DNA of 7,463 nucleotides. It comes from Mailhella massiliensis. GTDB taxonomy: Bacteria > Desulfobacterota > Desulfovibrionia > Desulfovibrionales > Desulfovibrionaceae. Below the pieces are notes generated by a model, which saw only the letters and a program-made list of their open reading frames with translations, made no database searches and was not told the DNA's origin. Shown here in pieces: positions 6,185 to 7,463 of the stretch (positions within the stretch are counted from its first letter, which is position 1; every line of letters starts with the position of its first letter). The stretch is taken from positions 1 to 7,463 of the forward strand of contig NZ_DYZA01000143.1 in assembly GCF_020741395.1 (NCBI RefSeq). Direction: 5' to 3'. Position numbers and translations under genes: made by a program.

Positions 6185-7357
6185 ATGACGCAATGGTATG
6201 TGGTGGGCGGCGCGGTGCGCGACCTTCTTTTGGGGCGGAAGGTGCACGATGTGGACATTTCCTTTTCCGGCGGTGAGGAATCTTTTCTACATGTCTTCCC
6301 CCGGGCGCGCAAGACGGGCGGGAGCCTTTCCGTCTGGCTGGTGGGGCAGGACGAATTCACCGCCCTTGAAGGCAGCCCCCAGCAAGACATGTTCACCCGC
6401 GACCTCACCGTCAACGCCGCCGCCCTCGATGCCGAAGGCCGCCTCATCGCCCACCCGCGCTTTCTCGCCGACCTCGAAGGCGGCGTGCTCCGCCTCGCCT
6501 CGCCCCGGGCCCTTGCCCGCGACCCGCTGCGCGTGTTCCGTACCGCACGCTTTGCCGCCGAATTCCCTTCCTTCTCCCTTCACCCCTCCGCCACAGACGC
6601 CATGCGCGCCTTCGCCCGTGAAACACCCGACGCCCTCGCTTCCCTGCCCGCCGAAAGGGTGGGACGCGAACTTCTGCGCGCCCTTGCCGCCCCCGCGCCC
6701 TCGCGCTTCTTCCTGGCCCTGCGCGAAGCGGACTGCCTCTCCCCCTGGTTCCGTGAACTCGCCCCCGCCGCCCATATCCCCGCCGGCCCCCTCCCCTGGC
6801 ACGATAACTCCGTGCTCGACCATACCCTCGAAGTCATGGACCGCTGCGCAGGATACCCCCTCGCCGCGTGGATAGCCCTCTGCCACGACCTCGGCAAAAT
6901 CCGTACCGACGCCGCAATCCTCCCCCATCACTACGGACATGAACTCAAAGGCGCAGAACTCGCCCGCTCCCTCGCGTCCCGACTCCGCCTCCCCTCCCGC
7001 TACACCCGCGCAGGCGTCGCCGGTACTGTCCTCCATATGAAAGGCGGCGTCTACGGCTCCCTCCGCGCCGGTACCCGCCGCGATATGCTCTGCAAACTCC
7101 AGGAAAACCGTATCTTCCACGAGTTCTGGGTGCTCGCCGGAGCCGACGGCGGCTGGGACTGGGAACCTATGGCCTCCCGTGACCTCGCCGCCATACGCGC
7201 CGTCCACCTCCCCGATGCCTGGCGTAATAAAGGCGAAGCCTCCGGGAAAAGACTCCGCCAACTCCAGTGCGAGGCCCTCTCCCGACTCCCCGCCTTTACC
7301 CCCGAACGCGCAAAAAACGCCCCGCCTATGCCCGCCGTCGAGCAGAAGCAGAAGTAA
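6185..7357 (+). CDS. cca: CCA-adding tRNA nucleotidyltransferase with HD domain
   Basis: A 390-residue class II nucleotidyltransferase that builds or repairs the 3' CCA end of tRNAs. The head domain shows GGAVRDLLLG at 8-17 and the catalytic carboxylates D22 and D24 (HDVD). RDLTVNAAALD at 72-82 and DPLRVFRTARFAAEF at 113-127 are the conserved base- and ribose-recognition regions of the family. A C-terminal HD domain begins with HDNSVLDHTLEVMD (about 206-219), continues with CHDLGK (H234, D235) and HHYGHELKGAELA (248-260). This layout and length resemble the E. coli Cca type, about 410 residues. I start at 6185 because family members begin a few residues before the GGxVRD motif and GGGGAAG lies about five bases upstream; the longer frame back to 5549 runs through the repeat-rich intergenic region. 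The C-terminal tail PAVEQKQK is low complexity and abuts tandem repeats. Leucine codon use changes sharply along the gene. No terminator is visible before the window ends. Confidence 0.92.
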   Translation: MTQWYVVGGAVRDLLLGRKVHDVDISFSGGEESFLHVFPRARKTGGSLSVWLVGQDEFTALEGSPQQDMFTRDLTVNAAALDAEGRLIAHPRFLADLEGGVLRLASPRALARDPLRVFRTARFAAEFPSFSLHPSATDAMRAFARETPDALASLPAERVGRELLRALAAPAPSRFFLALREADCLSPWFRELAPAAHIPAGPLPWHDNSVLDHTLEVMDRCAGYPLAAWIALCHDLGKIRTDAAILPHHYGHELKGAELARSLASRLRLPSRYTRAGVAGTVLHMKGGVYGSLRAGTRRDMLCKLQENRIFHEFWVLAGADGGWDWEPMASRDLAAIRAVHLPDAWRNKGEASGKRLRQLQCEALSRLPAFTPERAKNAPPMPAVEQKQK

Positions 7358-7381
7358 ACGCAAGTAAACGCAAGCAAAGGC
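7352..7381. repeat. Three 10-bp degenerate tandem units over the cca stop
   Basis: Two identical AAGTAAACGC units (7352-7361, 7362-7371) are followed by AAGCAAAGGC (7372-7381). The first unit contains the last Lys codon and the TAA stop of cca. They appear related to the 9-bp array that follows, with one base more per unit and a TAAAC/CAAAG change. Confidence 0.85.
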
Positions 7382-7463
7382 AGGAAAGGCAGGAAAGGCA
7401 GGAAAGGCAGGAAAGGCAGGAAAGGCAGGAAAGGCAGGAAAGGCAGGAAAGGCAGGAAAGGCA
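7382..7463. repeat. Perfect 9-bp tandem array (AGGAAAGGC)n
   Basis: Nine complete identical units of AGGAAAGGC occupy 7382-7462 and a tenth begins at 7463, so the array extends past the window. The plus strand is G/A-rich with one C per unit, and the unit has no stop codon in any of the six frames. It starts 24 bases after the cca stop. Perfect identity suggests recent expansion by slippage or an active variable-number repeat. Confidence 0.95.

Noticed and set aside
6287..7363. 358-residue minus-strand frame antisense to cca
   Set aside because: Gly/Glu-rich shadow of the conserved cca frame; no independent support.
7382..7463. CRISPR array
   Set aside because: The 9-bp units are contiguous with no spacers.

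Overview
The window is a GC-rich bacterial chromosomal segment. Gene content and order suggest a Desulfovibrionaceae-type organism: a biotin ligase gene directly followed by an unusually long pyruvate-carboxylase-type gene, an arrangement I recall from Desulfovibrio. That assignment is inference from memory, not a database result.

Layout, left to right. (1) Positions 1-225, minus strand: the 5' part of a gene for a PD-(D/E)XK-superfamily nuclease (PF14281-like), cut by the window edge and AT-richer than the rest (about 46% GC by hand count). (2) Positions 226-713: no gene that I can support; about 360-625 is a very pyrimidine-rich, adenine-depleted tract. (3) Positions 714-746: a strong rho-independent terminator for the minus-strand operon. 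(4) Positions 769-4485, minus: a 1238-residue pyruvate-carboxylase-type enzyme with biotin carboxylase, carboxyltransferase and biotinyl domains plus a C-terminal four-cysteine zinc ribbon. (5) Positions 4488-5528, minus: biotin-protein ligase, two bases upstream of the carboxylase, so the pair is probably transcribed together and translationally coupled. (6) Positions 5529-6184: a very GC-rich divergent intergenic region holding two near-identical 63-bp direct repeats with internal hairpin potential. (7) Positions 6185-7357, plus: a CCA-adding tRNA nucleotidyltransferase with an HD domain. (8) Positions 7352-7463: short tandem repeats that begin over the cca stop codon and become a perfect 9-bp array running off the window.

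How the genes work together: the ligase would attach biotin to Lys1160 of the carboxylase, which would then make oxaloacetate for anaplerosis or gluconeogenesis if pyruvate is its substrate. Several carboxyltransferase motifs are altered, so the substrate is not certain. The cca gene is a housekeeping gene on the opposite strand with no evident functional link.

No complete novel system is visible. The points most worth a second look are the zinc-ribbon carboxylase with an altered active site, the duplicated 63-bp element, the 9-bp array, the change in leucine codon use inside cca, and the truncated nuclease gene at the left edge.
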